From Fulvimarina sp039652615 (GTDB taxonomy: Bacteria > Pseudomonadota > Alphaproteobacteria > Rhizobiales > Rhizobiaceae): 64,000 nucleotides of DNA. The notes below the pieces were generated by a model. It was not told the origin of the DNA. It did not search any database and was given only the letters and a program-made list of their open reading frames with translations. Of this stretch, positions 41,604 to 50,948 are shown piece by piece (the first letter of the stretch is position 1; every line of letters starts with the position of its first letter). A program made the translations under genes and the position numbers. Location of the stretch: assembly GCF_039652615.1 (NCBI RefSeq), contig NZ_JBDJAC010000001.1:434001-498000 (forward strand), written 5' to 3'.

Positions 41604-43199
41604 ATGAGGATGACCACGCGGCTTCTCGCCGCCACTGCTATGGTGCTTGCACTCGGCTCCGCCGCATCCGCCAAGACTTTGGTCTACTGCTCAGAAGGCT
41701 CCCCCGAGGGCTTCGACCCGGCGCTCTATACCGCCGGCACCACCTTCGACGCGTCGTCGAAGACGGTCTACAACCGCCTCTTCGAGTTCGAGCTCGGAAC
41801 GACGAACACCAAGCCCGGGCTCGCCGAGAGCGTCGAAGTTTCCGAAGACGGTCTCGAATACACCTTCAAGCTTCGTCCCGACGTCCAGTTTCAGACGACC
41901 GACTTCTTCACCCCAACGCGTCCGATGAACGCCGACGACGTGGTCTTCTCCTTCGACCGCCAGAACAATTCGGAAAATCCGTACAACGAGTACGTGACCG
42001 GCGCGGCCTGGGAATACTGGAATTCGATGTCGATGCCCGACATCGTGAAGTCGATCGAGAAGGTCGACGACATGACGGTGAAGTTCACCTTGAACGAGCC
42101 CTATGCGCCGTTCGTCGCGAATCTCGCGATGGATTTCGCCTCGATCGTCTCCAAGGAATATGCCGATCAGCTGGCCGAGGCGGGCAACGAGGCGCAGCTC
42201 AACCAGCAGCCCGTCGGTACCGGCCCGTTCCAGTTCGTTGCCTATCAGCAGGACTCGGTAATCCGCTACAAGGCGCATCCCGACTATTGGGACGGCAAGG
42301 AAGCGATCGACGACCTCGTCTTCGCGATCACGACCGATGCCTCCGTTCGTCAGCAGCGCCTGCTCGCCAATGAATGCCAAGTGATGCCCTATCCGAACCC
42401 GGCGGATGTCGAGAGCCTGAAGGGCAATGACAGCCTTAACGTGATGGAGCAGGAAGGCCTCAACGTCGGCTATCTCGCCTACAACACCAAGGTCGCACCG
42501 TTCGATCAGGCCGAGGTCCGCAAGGCCCTCAATATGGCGATCAACAAGCAGGCGATCATCGACGTCGTGTTCCAAGGCTCTGGCGAGATCGCCAAGAACC
42601 CGATCCCGCCGACGATGTGGTCCTATCGCGAAGAGACCGAGGACGATCCCTATGATCCGGAAGCCGCGAAGAAGATGCTTGAGGATGCCGGCGTTTCCGA
42701 TCTTTCGATGAAGGTCTGGGCTATGCCCGTCCAGCGTCCCTACAACCCGAATGCTCGTCGGATGGCCGAACTCATCCAGGCCGATTTCGCCAAGATCGGC
42801 GTCGATGTCGAGATCGTCTCCTATGAGTGGGGCGAATATCTGGAGCGGTCCAAGGCAGAAGATCGCGACGGTGCCGTCCTGCTCGGCTGGACCGGCGACA
42901 ACGGCGATCCGGACAACTTCCTCGCGGTGCTTCTTGGCTGCGACGCGGTTGGGAACGCCAATCGCGCCCAGTGGTGCAATAAGGACTTCGACGCGAAGGT
43001 GAAGGAAGCCAAGACGCTTGCGACCCAGGAAGAGCGCACGCCGCTCTACAAGGATGCGCAGGCGATCTTCAAGGAAGAGGCTCCCTGGGCGACGATCGCC
43101 CACTCGGTGACCTTCATGCCGATGCAGAAGAGCGTCACCGGCTATGTGCAGGATCCGCTTGGTGGCCATTGGTTCACCGGCGTCGATATCGAGCAATAA
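41604..43199 (+). CDS. dppA: Dipeptide ABC transporter substrate-binding protein
   Basis: This 531-residue periplasmic binding protein has a signal peptide (LLAATAMVLALGSAASA). The mature sequence is close to E. coli DppA over long stretches, for example TLVYCSEGSPEGFDPAL, NADDVVFSFDRQ, ASVRQQRLLANECQVMPYPN and LNVGYLAYNTKV. It should bind dipeptides, and in some relatives heme or 5-aminolevulinate, and deliver them to DppBCDF. It is the first gene of a five-gene operon. A strong hairpin separates it from dppB, a common way to raise binding-protein levels. Confidence 0.96.
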   Translation: MRMTTRLLAATAMVLALGSAASAKTLVYCSEGSPEGFDPALYTAGTTFDASSKTVYNRLFEFELGTTNTKPGLAESVEVSEDGLEYTFKLRPDVQFQTTDFFTPTRPMNADDVVFSFDRQNNSENPYNEYVTGAAWEYWNSMSMPDIVKSIEKVDDMTVKFTLNEPYAPFVANLAMDFASIVSKEYADQLAEAGNEAQLNQQPVGTGPFQFVAYQQDSVIRYKAHPDYWDGKEAIDDLVFAITTDASVRQQRLLANECQVMPYPNPADVESLKGNDSLNVMEQEGLNVGYLAYNTKVAPFDQAEVRKALNMAINKQAIIDVVFQGSGEIAKNPIPPTMWSYREETEDDPYDPEAAKKMLEDAGVSDLSMKVWAMPVQRPYNPNARRMAELIQADFAKIGVDVEIVSYEWGEYLERSKAEDRDGAVLLGWTGDNGDPDNFLAVLLGCDAVGNANRAQWCNKDFDAKVKEAKTLATQEERTPLYKDAQAIFKEEAPWATIAHSVTFMPMQKSVTGYVQDPLGGHWFTGVDIEQ

Positions 43200-43210
43200 G
43201 AGCCGACATT

Positions 43211-43234
43211 CGGGGCCGCATCGTCGCGGCCCCG
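43211..43234 (+). promoter_or_regulatory. Intercistronic hairpin between dppA and dppB
   Basis: CGGGGCCGC and GCGGCCCCG form a perfect 9-bp stem with a 6-base loop, starting 12 bases after the dppA stop. No T tract follows, so it is more likely an mRNA-stabilising or partially terminating element than a full terminator. Confidence 0.7.
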
Positions 43235-43346
43235 TTCGCTCTACCAATTCGTACAGTCTACGCGAACCTTCTTGTCCGTTGCGTCTTTCTCGGTCGCAGC
43301 CGCTTCGCCTGACGTTCCGAACTCACCTTATCGATCGGCGGTTTTT

Positions 43347-44354
43347 ATGCTCCGCTTTATTCTTTCGCGCATTGGCGTCCTCGTTCCGACATTCGTTGGT
43401 GTCGCTATCGTCGCCTTCGCCTTCATCCGGCTTCTGCCCGGCGATCCGATCATTCTCATGAGCGGCGAACGCGGCATTTCCGACGAGCGCTATGCGGAGC
43501 TGCAGGCCATGCTGGGGTATGATCGCCCGCTTCCTGTTCAGTTCTGGGAGTATCTGACCGGCCTCTTGCAGGGCGATTTCGGAAACTCGATCGTCACGAA
43601 TCGTCCCGTGTTCGAGGAGTTCGTGACGCTTTTTCCCGCAACGATCGAGCTTTCTCTCGTTGCGATTACGCTCGCAGTCATCATCGGCATTCCGGCCGGC
43701 ATCCTCGCGGCGATCAAGCGCGGGTCCTGGTTCGACCAGGTCACCATGGGCGCGGCGCTCACCGGTTATTCGATGCCGATCTTCTGGTGGGGTCTGCTCC
43801 TCATCATCTTCTTTTCGGGCTACCTGCAGTGGACGCCCGTCTCCGGCCGCATGTCGCTGATGTACTATTTCGATCAGCCGACCGGTTTCATGCTGATCGA
43901 CAGCCTGCTTTCCGGGCAGGCCGGCGCCTTCAGGTCCGCCGTCTCTCACCTCGTTCTACCCGGTATCGTGCTTGCGACGATCCCCCTTGCGGTGATCGCA
44001 CGTCAGACGCGCTCGGCGATGCTGGAAGTTCTGGGCGAGGATTATGTCCGCACGGCCCGGGCGAAGGGCTTGAGCGCGTTTCGCGTCGTGTCGGTTCATG
44101 CGCTTCGAAACGCCCTCATTCCGGTGGTCACGACGATCGGTCTCCAGATCGGCGTGCTGATGGCCGGCGCGATCCTCACCGAGACGATTTTCTCCTGGCC
44201 TGGTATCGGCAAATGGATGGTCGATAGCGTCTACAGGCGGGACTATCCCGTCGTGCAGGGCGGCCTGATTCTGATCGCGATGGTCGTGATGATCGTCAAT
44301 CTCATCGTCGATGTCCTCTACGGACTGATCAATCCGAGGGTGCGCACACGATGA
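43347..44354 (+). CDS. dppB: Dipeptide ABC transporter permease
   Basis: This 335-residue inner-membrane permease begins with the typical MLRFILSRIGVLVPTFVGVA helix and FIRLLPGDPI. It has about six membrane segments and the EAA loop (EDYVRTARAKGLSAFRVVSV, then HALRNALIPVV) that docks with the ATPases. The open frame extends 75 bases upstream of this ATG, but the permease N-terminus starts here. It overlaps dppC by 4 bases. Confidence 0.95.
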   Translation: MLRFILSRIGVLVPTFVGVAIVAFAFIRLLPGDPIILMSGERGISDERYAELQAMLGYDRPLPVQFWEYLTGLLQGDFGNSIVTNRPVFEEFVTLFPATIELSLVAITLAVIIGIPAGILAAIKRGSWFDQVTMGAALTGYSMPIFWWGLLLIIFFSGYLQWTPVSGRMSLMYYFDQPTGFMLIDSLLSGQAGAFRSAVSHLVLPGIVLATIPLAVIARQTRSAMLEVLGEDYVRTARAKGLSAFRVVSVHALRNALIPVVTTIGLQIGVLMAGAILTETIFSWPGIGKWMVDSVYRRDYPVVQGGLILIAMVVMIVNLIVDVLYGLINPRVRTR

Positions 44355-45292
44355 GCCATATCGAAGCGGAAGAAGCGCGCGAGGGCGTCGGGTCCGGCAT
44401 CGAGGACCGCGAGCCCAAGATCAGTCCGCGCCGCCAGATGCTGAAAGAGTTCTGGTATTATTTCTCCGAGAACAAGGGCGCCGTAGCCGGCCTCTACGTC
44501 TTCATCGCGATCATCCTCATCGCGATCTTCGCGCCGGTTCTCGCGCCTTATGACGCGACCGCACAGAACAGGGATGCGCTGCTGCTCCCACCCGTCTGGG
44601 CCGACAACGGGAGCTGGGCCTACATTCTCGGCACCGACGCGGTCGGCCGCGACATGCTCTCGCGTCTGATCTACGGCGCGCGTTACTCCCTGACGATCGG
44701 TCTCGTGGTCGTCACACTTGCGGTCACAGTCGGTATCTCGATCGGGCTTGTAGCCGGCTATCTGCGCGGTTGGGTCGATATCGTGATCATGCGGCTGATG
44801 GACATCATCCTTGCCTTTCCCTCGCTCCTTCTGGCGCTGGTACTTGTCGCGGTTCTCGGACCGGGGCTGCTGAATGCGATGATCGCCATCGCGCTCGTCC
44901 TCCAGCCGCACTTCGTGCGCCTGACCCGCGCATCCGTCATGGCCGAGAAGCAGCGCGAATACGTGACCGCCGCAAAGGTCGTCGGCGCCAGCCCGCTTCG
45001 GCTGATGGTCGTGACGATCCTGCCGAACTGCCTCGGGCCGCTCATCGTGCAGGCGACGCTTTCGTTTTCCTCCGCCATCCTCGATGCGGCTGCCCTCGGC
45101 TTTCTGGGGCTCGGCGCCCAGCCTCCGACGCCTGAATGGGGGACGATGCTGGCGGATGCCCAGGAATTCGTGTTGCGCGCCTGGTGGGTCGTGACCTTTC
45201 CGGGCCTCGCCATCCTTGTCACCGTCCTCGCCATCAATCTCGTCGGCGACGGCCTTCGTGACGCGCTCGACCCGAAGATGAAGCGGAGCTGA
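44351..45292 (+). CDS. dppC: Dipeptide ABC transporter permease
   Basis: The 313-residue second permease has an N-terminal OppC_N segment (RRQMLKEFWYYFSENKGAVA, then GLYVFIAIILIAIFAPVLAP). It also has the conserved LGTDAVGRDMLSRLIYGAR and an EAA loop (REYVTAAKVVGASPLRLMVV), and ends in the usual C-terminal NLVGDGLRDALDPKM. Its start overlaps dppB and it ends 5 bases before dppD. With DppB it forms the membrane channel. Confidence 0.95.
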   Translation: MSHIEAEEAREGVGSGIEDREPKISPRRQMLKEFWYYFSENKGAVAGLYVFIAIILIAIFAPVLAPYDATAQNRDALLLPPVWADNGSWAYILGTDAVGRDMLSRLIYGARYSLTIGLVVVTLAVTVGISIGLVAGYLRGWVDIVIMRLMDIILAFPSLLLALVLVAVLGPGLLNAMIAIALVLQPHFVRLTRASVMAEKQREYVTAAKVVGASPLRLMVVTILPNCLGPLIVQATLSFSSAILDAAALGFLGLGAQPPTPEWGTMLADAQEFVLRAWWVVTFPGLAILVTVLAINLVGDGLRDALDPKMKRS

Positions 45293-45297
45293 TCTCG

Positions 45298-46272
45298 ATG
45301 TCTCTCCTCACGATAAGCAATTTGACGGTGACCTTCGACACAGCGTCGGGCCCGTTCAAGGCCGTTGACAGCTTCGATCTCTCGGTCGACCAGGGCGAAA
45401 TTGTTGGAATCGTAGGCGAATCCGGCTCCGGCAAGTCCGTTGCGATGCTTGCGCTGATGGGGCTTTTGCCCGCGACCGCCACGGTGACGGCGGACGAGCT
45501 CTCGTTCGAGGGGCATGACCTTCGGAGGATAAGCGGGCGCGAGCGCCGCAAGCTGATCGGCGCGGAAATGTCGATGATCTTCCAGGAGCCGATGAGTTCG
45601 CTCAATCCGTGCTTTACGGTTGGCTTCCAGATTAAGGAAACGCTTCGCATTCATCTGGGGCTCGATCGGAAGGCGCGTCACAAGCGAGCGATCGAACTCT
45701 TGGAATCCGTCGGTCTGCCCGAGCCCGAGCGTCGGCTTTCGGCCTTTCCTCATCAGCTTTCAGGCGGCATGAGCCAGCGCGTGATGATCGCGATGGCGAC
45801 GGCCTGCCAACCCAAGCTGCTCATCGCCGACGAGCCGACCACGGCCCTCGACGTCACGATCCAGGCGCAGATTCTCGATCTCCTCGTCGATCTCCAGAAA
45901 GATCACGGAATGGCGATGGTGCTGATTACCCACGACATGGGCGTCGTCGCCGAGACCGCCCATAGGGTGGTCGTCCAGTATGCCGGACAGCAGGTGGAGC
46001 GTCAGCCGGTCGAAACACTCTTCGACGAGCCGCATCATCCTTATACCGCAGCGCTGCTCTCTGCGATCCCGGAACGGGCGACGGGCGACCGGCTGCCGAC
46101 GATCCCGGGCGTCGTGCCGGGGCAGGGCGACAGGCCCAGCGGTTGCCTCTTCAATCCGCGATGTTCGCGCGCAGACGACACGTGTCGCAAAGTCGAGCCG
46201 CCCCATCAGAGCGCGGCGCTGGGGCAGGCGCTCTGCCACTACCCGCTCAACAGCGAGGAGAAAGCGGCATGA
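45298..46272 (+). CDS. dppD: Dipeptide ABC transporter ATP-binding protein
   Basis: This 324-residue ATPase has Walker A GESGSGKSV, the Q loop MIFQEPMSSLNP, signature LSGGMSQRVMIA, Walker B LLIADEPTTALDV and H loop LITHDMGV. The C-terminal oligopeptide-transporter extension carries cysteines in a likely iron-sulfur pattern (GCLFNPRCSRADDTC). It overlaps the dppF start by 4 bases. Confidence 0.95.
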   Translation: MSLLTISNLTVTFDTASGPFKAVDSFDLSVDQGEIVGIVGESGSGKSVAMLALMGLLPATATVTADELSFEGHDLRRISGRERRKLIGAEMSMIFQEPMSSLNPCFTVGFQIKETLRIHLGLDRKARHKRAIELLESVGLPEPERRLSAFPHQLSGGMSQRVMIAMATACQPKLLIADEPTTALDVTIQAQILDLLVDLQKDHGMAMVLITHDMGVVAETAHRVVVQYAGQQVERQPVETLFDEPHHPYTAALLSAIPERATGDRLPTIPGVVPGQGDRPSGCLFNPRCSRADDTCRKVEPPHQSAALGQALCHYPLNSEEKAA

Positions 46273-47240
46273 GCGCGATCGTCTCTGCGGAAGGCGTCAG
46301 CCAGGTTTACGAGGTCAAGCGCGGTCTTTTCGCTAAGTCCACTGGTCTGAAGGCCGTCAAGGACGCAAGCTTCACGGTCGAAGAAGGGGAGACCCTCGCA
46401 ATCGTCGGCGAATCCGGCTGCGGCAAGTCGACGCTCGCCCGCATCCTGACGATGATCGAGGAGCCGACGGAAGGCCATCTGACGATCGATGGTATCGATG
46501 TTTCGGCCGGTCATTCGAGCGATGTCAGAAGCCTGCGTTCGACGGTGCAGATCGTATTCCAGAATCCCTATGGCGCGCTGAACCCGCGCCAGAAGGTCGG
46601 CGCAATCATCGAGGAACCGCTCAAGATCAACACCAAGCTCTCGCGCACAGAGCGGCGCAATAAAGCGGAGGACATGCTGGCCCAGGTGGGGCTGCGCCCG
46701 GAGCATTACGCTCGCTATCCGCACATGTTTTCCGGTGGCCAGCGTCAGCGCATCGCCATCGCGCGCGCCCTGATCCTTGACCCGAAGATCCTCGTTCTGG
46801 ATGAGCCGGTGTCCGCGCTCGACGTCTCGATCCAGGCCTCAGTTCTCAATCTTCTCGCCGATCTGCAGGACCGGCTGAAGCTCACCTATATCTTCATCAG
46901 CCACGATCTCTCAGTGGTCCGCCATGTGGCGGACCGGGTTCTGGTCATGTATCTCGGCCGGCCTGTCGAGATCGCGCCAAAGGCTGCGCTCTATGCCGAG
47001 CCCAAGCACCCCTATACCAAGGCACTTCTTTCGGCGACGCCCGCCACGAACCCCAATGATCGCGGCGAACGCATTCGTCTGACTGGCGAGCTGCCTTCAC
47101 CCTTCGATCCCCCGCGAGGCTGTTCCTTCAATCCGCGCTGCCCGTACGCAAATGATCGCTGCCGCACGGAGAGGCCCGTGCTGACAGAGCACGGACCGAC
47201 GCGGGTCGCCTGCTTTGCGGTGGACGAGGGACGCATCTGA
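46269..47240 (+). CDS. dppF: Dipeptide ABC transporter ATP-binding protein
   Basis: The 323-residue partner ATPase of DppD has Walker A GESGCGKST, signature FSGGQRQRIAIARAL, Walker B ILVLDEPVSALDV and the C-terminal cysteine cluster GCSFNPRCPYANDRC. The ATG overlapping the dppD stop is the best start; a longer frame upstream lies inside dppD. It closes the dpp operon. A HAD-family gene follows 95 bases later on the same strand. Confidence 0.95.
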   Translation: MSAIVSAEGVSQVYEVKRGLFAKSTGLKAVKDASFTVEEGETLAIVGESGCGKSTLARILTMIEEPTEGHLTIDGIDVSAGHSSDVRSLRSTVQIVFQNPYGALNPRQKVGAIIEEPLKINTKLSRTERRNKAEDMLAQVGLRPEHYARYPHMFSGGQRQRIAIARALILDPKILVLDEPVSALDVSIQASVLNLLADLQDRLKLTYIFISHDLSVVRHVADRVLVMYLGRPVEIAPKAALYAEPKHPYTKALLSATPATNPNDRGERIRLTGELPSPFDPPRGCSFNPRCPYANDRCRTERPVLTEHGPTRVACFAVDEGRI

Positions 47241-47335
47241 CTGTGCCTTCTTGCACTGCGGCATATTCGCCCTTGCCGAGGCACTCAGTGGCCCTTTGTT
47301 GATTCGAACAGAGGTTCGGAACCGAAGGGTATTCC

Positions 47336-48190
47336 ATGCAAGTCACACGGCCGCTCCACAACCGCATTTCGCTCGCCTTCGATTTCGACGAGACCTTGGC
47401 GGAGTCGTCGCTCGAAGTCCTGGTCGAGGCGATGGGGCTCGATGTCGACGACTGGTATCGCGATTATCGCGAACCCCTCGACGAAGACACCTGGGATACG
47501 ATCAATGCGCGTGCCTATGCCCTCATCAAGGCCGGACGCGAGCGCGGCAAGCCGCTGACCCGCGACGTACTGGGCGAGGCAGGCGCGCGTATCAAACTCT
47601 ATGACGAGGTTACCGCGATGCCCGAGCGCATTCGCACGGCGGCTCAAGAGGTGGCGCCGGGCGTGGAGGTGGATTTCACGGTCATCTCCTCGGGCTATGT
47701 CGACATCATCGAGCATACCGCGATCAAGGATTGCTTCGATCGCATCTGGGGCTCGTCGCTGCACTTCGACGAGAACGGCGAGGCGGTGTTCATCAAACGG
47801 GCGCTCACCCATCCGGAAAAGGCCCGCTATATGGAGGCCATCTCGAAGGGGTTCAGCATCCATGGCTCGAACGCCCCTGAATCGACGACCAAGGCGGTCG
47901 CCGACGAAGACAAGGCGGTGCCGCCCAACCAGATGATCTTCGTCGGCGATGGTGCATCCGACCTCCAGGCGTTTCAATATGTTGAGGCCAATGGCGGCAT
48001 CGCGATCGCCGTGCGTCAGAACGGCGGCTTTGCGGGAGCTAAAAAGATGCATGCCCGCCAGAGGCCGACCAATCTTGCGCCCGCGAGCTATGTCGAGGGA
48101 GGCGAGATGATGCAGTCGCTCACCTATGCCGTGCAGTCCATCGCCTCGAGGATCGCCCTTTCGCGGCTTGGCCAAAAGGGTGGCGAGTAA
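47336..48190 (+). CDS. HAD-superfamily phosphatase
   Basis: The 284-residue HAD hydrolase has motif I SLAFDFDETLAESS (nucleophile and acid Asp), motif II VISSGYVD, a motif III lysine near IHGSNAPESTTK, and motif IV MIFVGDGASDLQAF. The SSG motif II and helical cap resemble phosphoserine-phosphatase-type enzymes more than phosphonatases. The substrate cannot be read from sequence. It lies directly after dppABCDF and before a class V aminotransferase; a shared pathway for an imported compound is possible but not shown. Confidence 0.82.
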   Translation: MQVTRPLHNRISLAFDFDETLAESSLEVLVEAMGLDVDDWYRDYREPLDEDTWDTINARAYALIKAGRERGKPLTRDVLGEAGARIKLYDEVTAMPERIRTAAQEVAPGVEVDFTVISSGYVDIIEHTAIKDCFDRIWGSSLHFDENGEAVFIKRALTHPEKARYMEAISKGFSIHGSNAPESTTKAVADEDKAVPPNQMIFVGDGASDLQAFQYVEANGGIAIAVRQNGGFAGAKKMHARQRPTNLAPASYVEGGEMMQSLTYAVQSIASRIALSRLGQKGGE

Positions 48191-48374
48191 CCGTTCTCCT
48201 CAGCCTCCCTGCCAGTGCGGGTAGGTTTTTTCTCGTCGTTCGGGTGTGGGGCGGAATTTCGAGCCTGGCTTATATCCAAAGGCAATGGCGCTGGGATCAG
48301 GCGCGGTCGTGAAACGCCGCGCAATGAGGAGATCGATCCGCTGTCGTGCCGAACCGAACGGGAGGAGCCTCATC

Positions 48375-49604
48375 ATGAATGCACCAGTTTTTCCGGAACT
48401 TAAAATTCCCGATACGATCGCGGCCGGTCCCGGTCCGGGCAATACGGCACAGCGGGTCCTCGACGCTTATCACAACCAAGGCGTCGCCGATCATATGAAC
48501 CCCGAGGTTCTGCGGGGCATGATCGAGTCCAAGAAGATGCTGCGCGAAATTTGGGGGACGAACAACGTCCACACCTTCGCTTGCGCCGGCACGGGCTGGT
48601 CGGCGCTCGACATGATGTTCAGCGTCGTACATCCGGGCGAAAAGATCGTCCTTTTCGTCAATGGCACCTTCTCCGGCATCGACGAGCTTTCCGTTCGCAT
48701 GAAGGGCGCGACGGCCGAAGAGCTTGCTGCGAATTCGCTCGATCCGAAGGCGGCTTCTGTCATTACGATCAAGGTTCCGCACGGCAAGTCCGTTACGGGA
48801 GAGATTGTCGAGGAAGCGCTCAGCGAGCACAAGCCGAAATGGGCGGCGATGGCCCATTGGGAAACCGGCTCGGGCCGCGTCAATGATATCAAGGGGTTCA
48901 GCGACGCCTGCGAGAAGCATGGTGTCATGGGCCTCGTCGATGCCGTGTCCTCCCTCGGTATCGCCGAGTTCAGGGTCGACGACTATCCGGGCATTCACGG
49001 CTGGGCCTCGTGCCCGCAAAAGGGCGTCATGGCCCTGCCGCTCACCTATGCGCCGGTCACCTTCTCCGACACCTATATCGAGGAACTGAAGAAGGTCGGT
49101 GGTCGCTGCTTCGTTCACCATCCGATCATGGAAGCCCGCCACTGGGCGATCATCGACGGTCAGGATGTCGAAAAGGGCAGCTATCACCGCACCCATTCGC
49201 CCTATGCCGTCGCAAGCTTCCACGAAGCGCTTCGCATGGTTCTCGAAGACGGAATGTTGCAGCGCGCCGAGAAATACCGGCGGGCAGAAAAGGCGCTCAA
49301 CGCCGCGTTGACAAAAATGGGCTGCAACGTCACTTCGAACATGACGAGCCTCCTGGTTCTCGATCTGCCGGACCAGCTGAAGGGTCAGGAGAAGGATTTC
49401 GTCAACAAGTGCCGCGCCGAGAATTTCTGCATCTGGCCGACGCTTTCGGAGCCGACCCAGATCCGCGTCGGTATCCTCAATCTCCTGTCGGAGGCTCAGC
49501 TCACCGAAATCGTCACGCGGTTCGGCGACATGCTGAACCGGCATGACTGCAAGACCGATGTCGATGCGGCGGTCGCAGAGTTGAAGAGCCATCTGAAAAG
49601 CTGA
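48375..49604 (+). CDS. Class V PLP-dependent aminotransferase
   Basis: This 409-residue fold-type I enzyme belongs to the alanine-glyoxylate/serine-pyruvate aminotransferase group. It has the N-terminal AAGPGPGNTAQRVLDAY, the cofactor aspartate in GVMGLVDAVSSLG (about Asp189), the Schiff-base lysine in WASCPQKGVMALP (about Lys216) and a C-terminal domain ending QIRVGILNLLSEAQLTEIV. An excellent GGAGGAG site at 48361 fixes the start; the longer open frame upstream is not protein-like. The amino donor and acceptor are unknown. It converges with the ATP-grasp gene of the next cluster. Confidence 0.9.
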   Translation: MNAPVFPELKIPDTIAAGPGPGNTAQRVLDAYHNQGVADHMNPEVLRGMIESKKMLREIWGTNNVHTFACAGTGWSALDMMFSVVHPGEKIVLFVNGTFSGIDELSVRMKGATAEELAANSLDPKAASVITIKVPHGKSVTGEIVEEALSEHKPKWAAMAHWETGSGRVNDIKGFSDACEKHGVMGLVDAVSSLGIAEFRVDDYPGIHGWASCPQKGVMALPLTYAPVTFSDTYIEELKKVGGRCFVHHPIMEARHWAIIDGQDVEKGSYHRTHSPYAVASFHEALRMVLEDGMLQRAEKYRRAEKALNAALTKMGCNVTSNMTSLLVLDLPDQLKGQEKDFVNKCRAENFCIWPTLSEPTQIRVGILNLLSEAQLTEIVTRFGDMLNRHDCKTDVDAAVAELKSHLKS

Positions 49605-49631
49605 TTGATCAGACTGAAGAGACCAATCGGT

Positions 49632-49658
49632 GGCCGGTGCCTTTCATGGGCGCCGGCC
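49632..49658. terminator. Hairpin between convergent genes
   Basis: GGCCGGTGCC pairs with GGCGCCGGCC around a short loop in the 75-base gap between the aminotransferase and the convergent ATP-grasp gene. The stem is strong with weak T tracts, so it is probably a bidirectional terminator. Confidence 0.6.
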
Positions 49659-49679
49659 TTTCGCGGTTCTGGTCCGTCG

Positions 49680-50837
49680 CTACCCGATGATCGCGTGGGG
49701 CACGAACCGCGAGAGATTGCGCGTGATCCGGCTTCTGTCCTCGCGCATGCCAAGACCGCAGCAGGTGTTGCCGACGATCCATGTGCCGAGGACCGCGTAA
49801 TTGCCGTCCGTTTCGAACAGGCGCGTCATCTCCTGAACGATGAATCCGCCTTCGCCATAGCTGCCTTCCGAAGCCTCAGTCTCGACGCCCGCTTCGATGA
49901 AGGTGATGTTCTCGCCCTCCCGGGAATGGAGCGGCTTCTTCACGGCGTTCGCCATGTCCGCCGCACGCGGATCGTCGGCGAAATAGGCAGGCAGCAGGTT
50001 GGGATGTCCAGGGAAGCGTTCCCACAGCAGCGGTAACAAGCCCTTGTTGGAAAGGATCGCTTTCCAGGGTGGCTCCACGAACTGGGTCTTTGATCCCGGT
50101 AGATGCTCGGCGAAAGGCTCGAGCAGCATGTCCTCCCAAGGATAGAGCTTGAAGAGAAGCTCGATCGTCCGGTCCTGCATGTCCGTGTAGCGGCCCTGCT
50201 CGTCGACGCCGATCTCGCGCATGTCGAGTAGTTCGGTGCGGTGGCCGGCCTGGATCGCACAATCCATCAGATAAGCGGCGGTGCCGCGGTCCTCGTCGCT
50301 TTCGGTGTAGGCCGCGAAGTGGAAGATCGGCTCGTCCGAAAACTTCCGGAACGCCTCGATCAGCGTCTCCTGAATGGCGTTGAACTGATCGGAGTCCTCC
50401 GGCAGCACGCCCCGTTCCACGTTATCGGTCAACCAGTTATACTGAAAATACGCGGACTCGAAGATCGAGGTCGGCGTATCCGCATTGTATTCCAGAAGCT
50501 TGGCCGGTCCAGTTCCGTCATAGGCGAGATCGAAGCGGCCGTAGAGGTGCCGCTCCTGGTCCTCGAAGGAGCGTCGGACGAGGTCCTGCATCGGCTCGGG
50601 GATCGCGAGCTTCGTCATCATCGCAGGTTCGCGGATGACGTCGGCAGCAACCTCCATGCACATCTGGTGAAGTTCGGCGCTCGGGTCCTCGATCGCTTCT
50701 TCTATTTCCGCCAGCGTGAACACGTAGGCGGCATCGTCCAGCCAATACGGCTCGCCGTACATTTCGTGAAAGCCGAAGCCGACGGCTTCAGCCTTTGCGC
50801 GCCAGTCTTCGCGCTCCGGCAGAGTGATCCGCTGCAC
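49680..50837 (-). CDS. Glutathionylspermidine-synthase-like ATP-grasp ligase (YgiC/YjfC family)
   Basis: The 385-residue protein is full length for the E. coli YgiC/YjfC family. It shows RITLPEREDWRAKAEAVGFG, the ligand/metal region RFDLAYDGTGPAKLLEYNAD followed by TPTSIFESAYFQYNWL, and the C-terminal nucleotide-binding stretch KAILSNKGLLPLLWERFPGH, KPLHSREGENITFI and GSYGEGGFIVQEM. The fold should ligate a carboxylate to an amine using ATP. The amidase half of true glutathionylspermidine synthetase is absent, and the natural substrate is unknown. It is last in the channel-DUF2491-DUF350-DUF1190 gene string. Confidence 0.9.
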   Translation of the reverse strand: MQRITLPEREDWRAKAEAVGFGFHEMYGEPYWLDDAAYVFTLAEIEEAIEDPSAELHQMCMEVAADVIREPAMMTKLAIPEPMQDLVRRSFEDQERHLYGRFDLAYDGTGPAKLLEYNADTPTSIFESAYFQYNWLTDNVERGVLPEDSDQFNAIQETLIEAFRKFSDEPIFHFAAYTESDEDRGTAAYLMDCAIQAGHRTELLDMREIGVDEQGRYTDMQDRTIELLFKLYPWEDMLLEPFAEHLPGSKTQFVEPPWKAILSNKGLLPLLWERFPGHPNLLPAYFADDPRAADMANAVKKPLHSREGENITFIEAGVETEASEGSYGEGGFIVQEMTRLFETDGNYAVLGTWIVGNTCCGLGMREDRSRITRNLSRFVPHAIIG

Positions 50838-50948
50838 TGTCGTTCGACCCTTTCGAAAAGTTCGCCGAGCGATGGGCTCGATCGACTCCGAGAATCACCT
50901 TGCCACGAGGGCGAAGAACCGCGATCGACGCGGTCCCTGATCTCGCGT

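Noticed and set aside
41691..43247. 518-codon antisense frame over dppA
   Set aside because: It mirrors dppA exactly and has no recognisable domain; dppA matches E. coli DppA closely.
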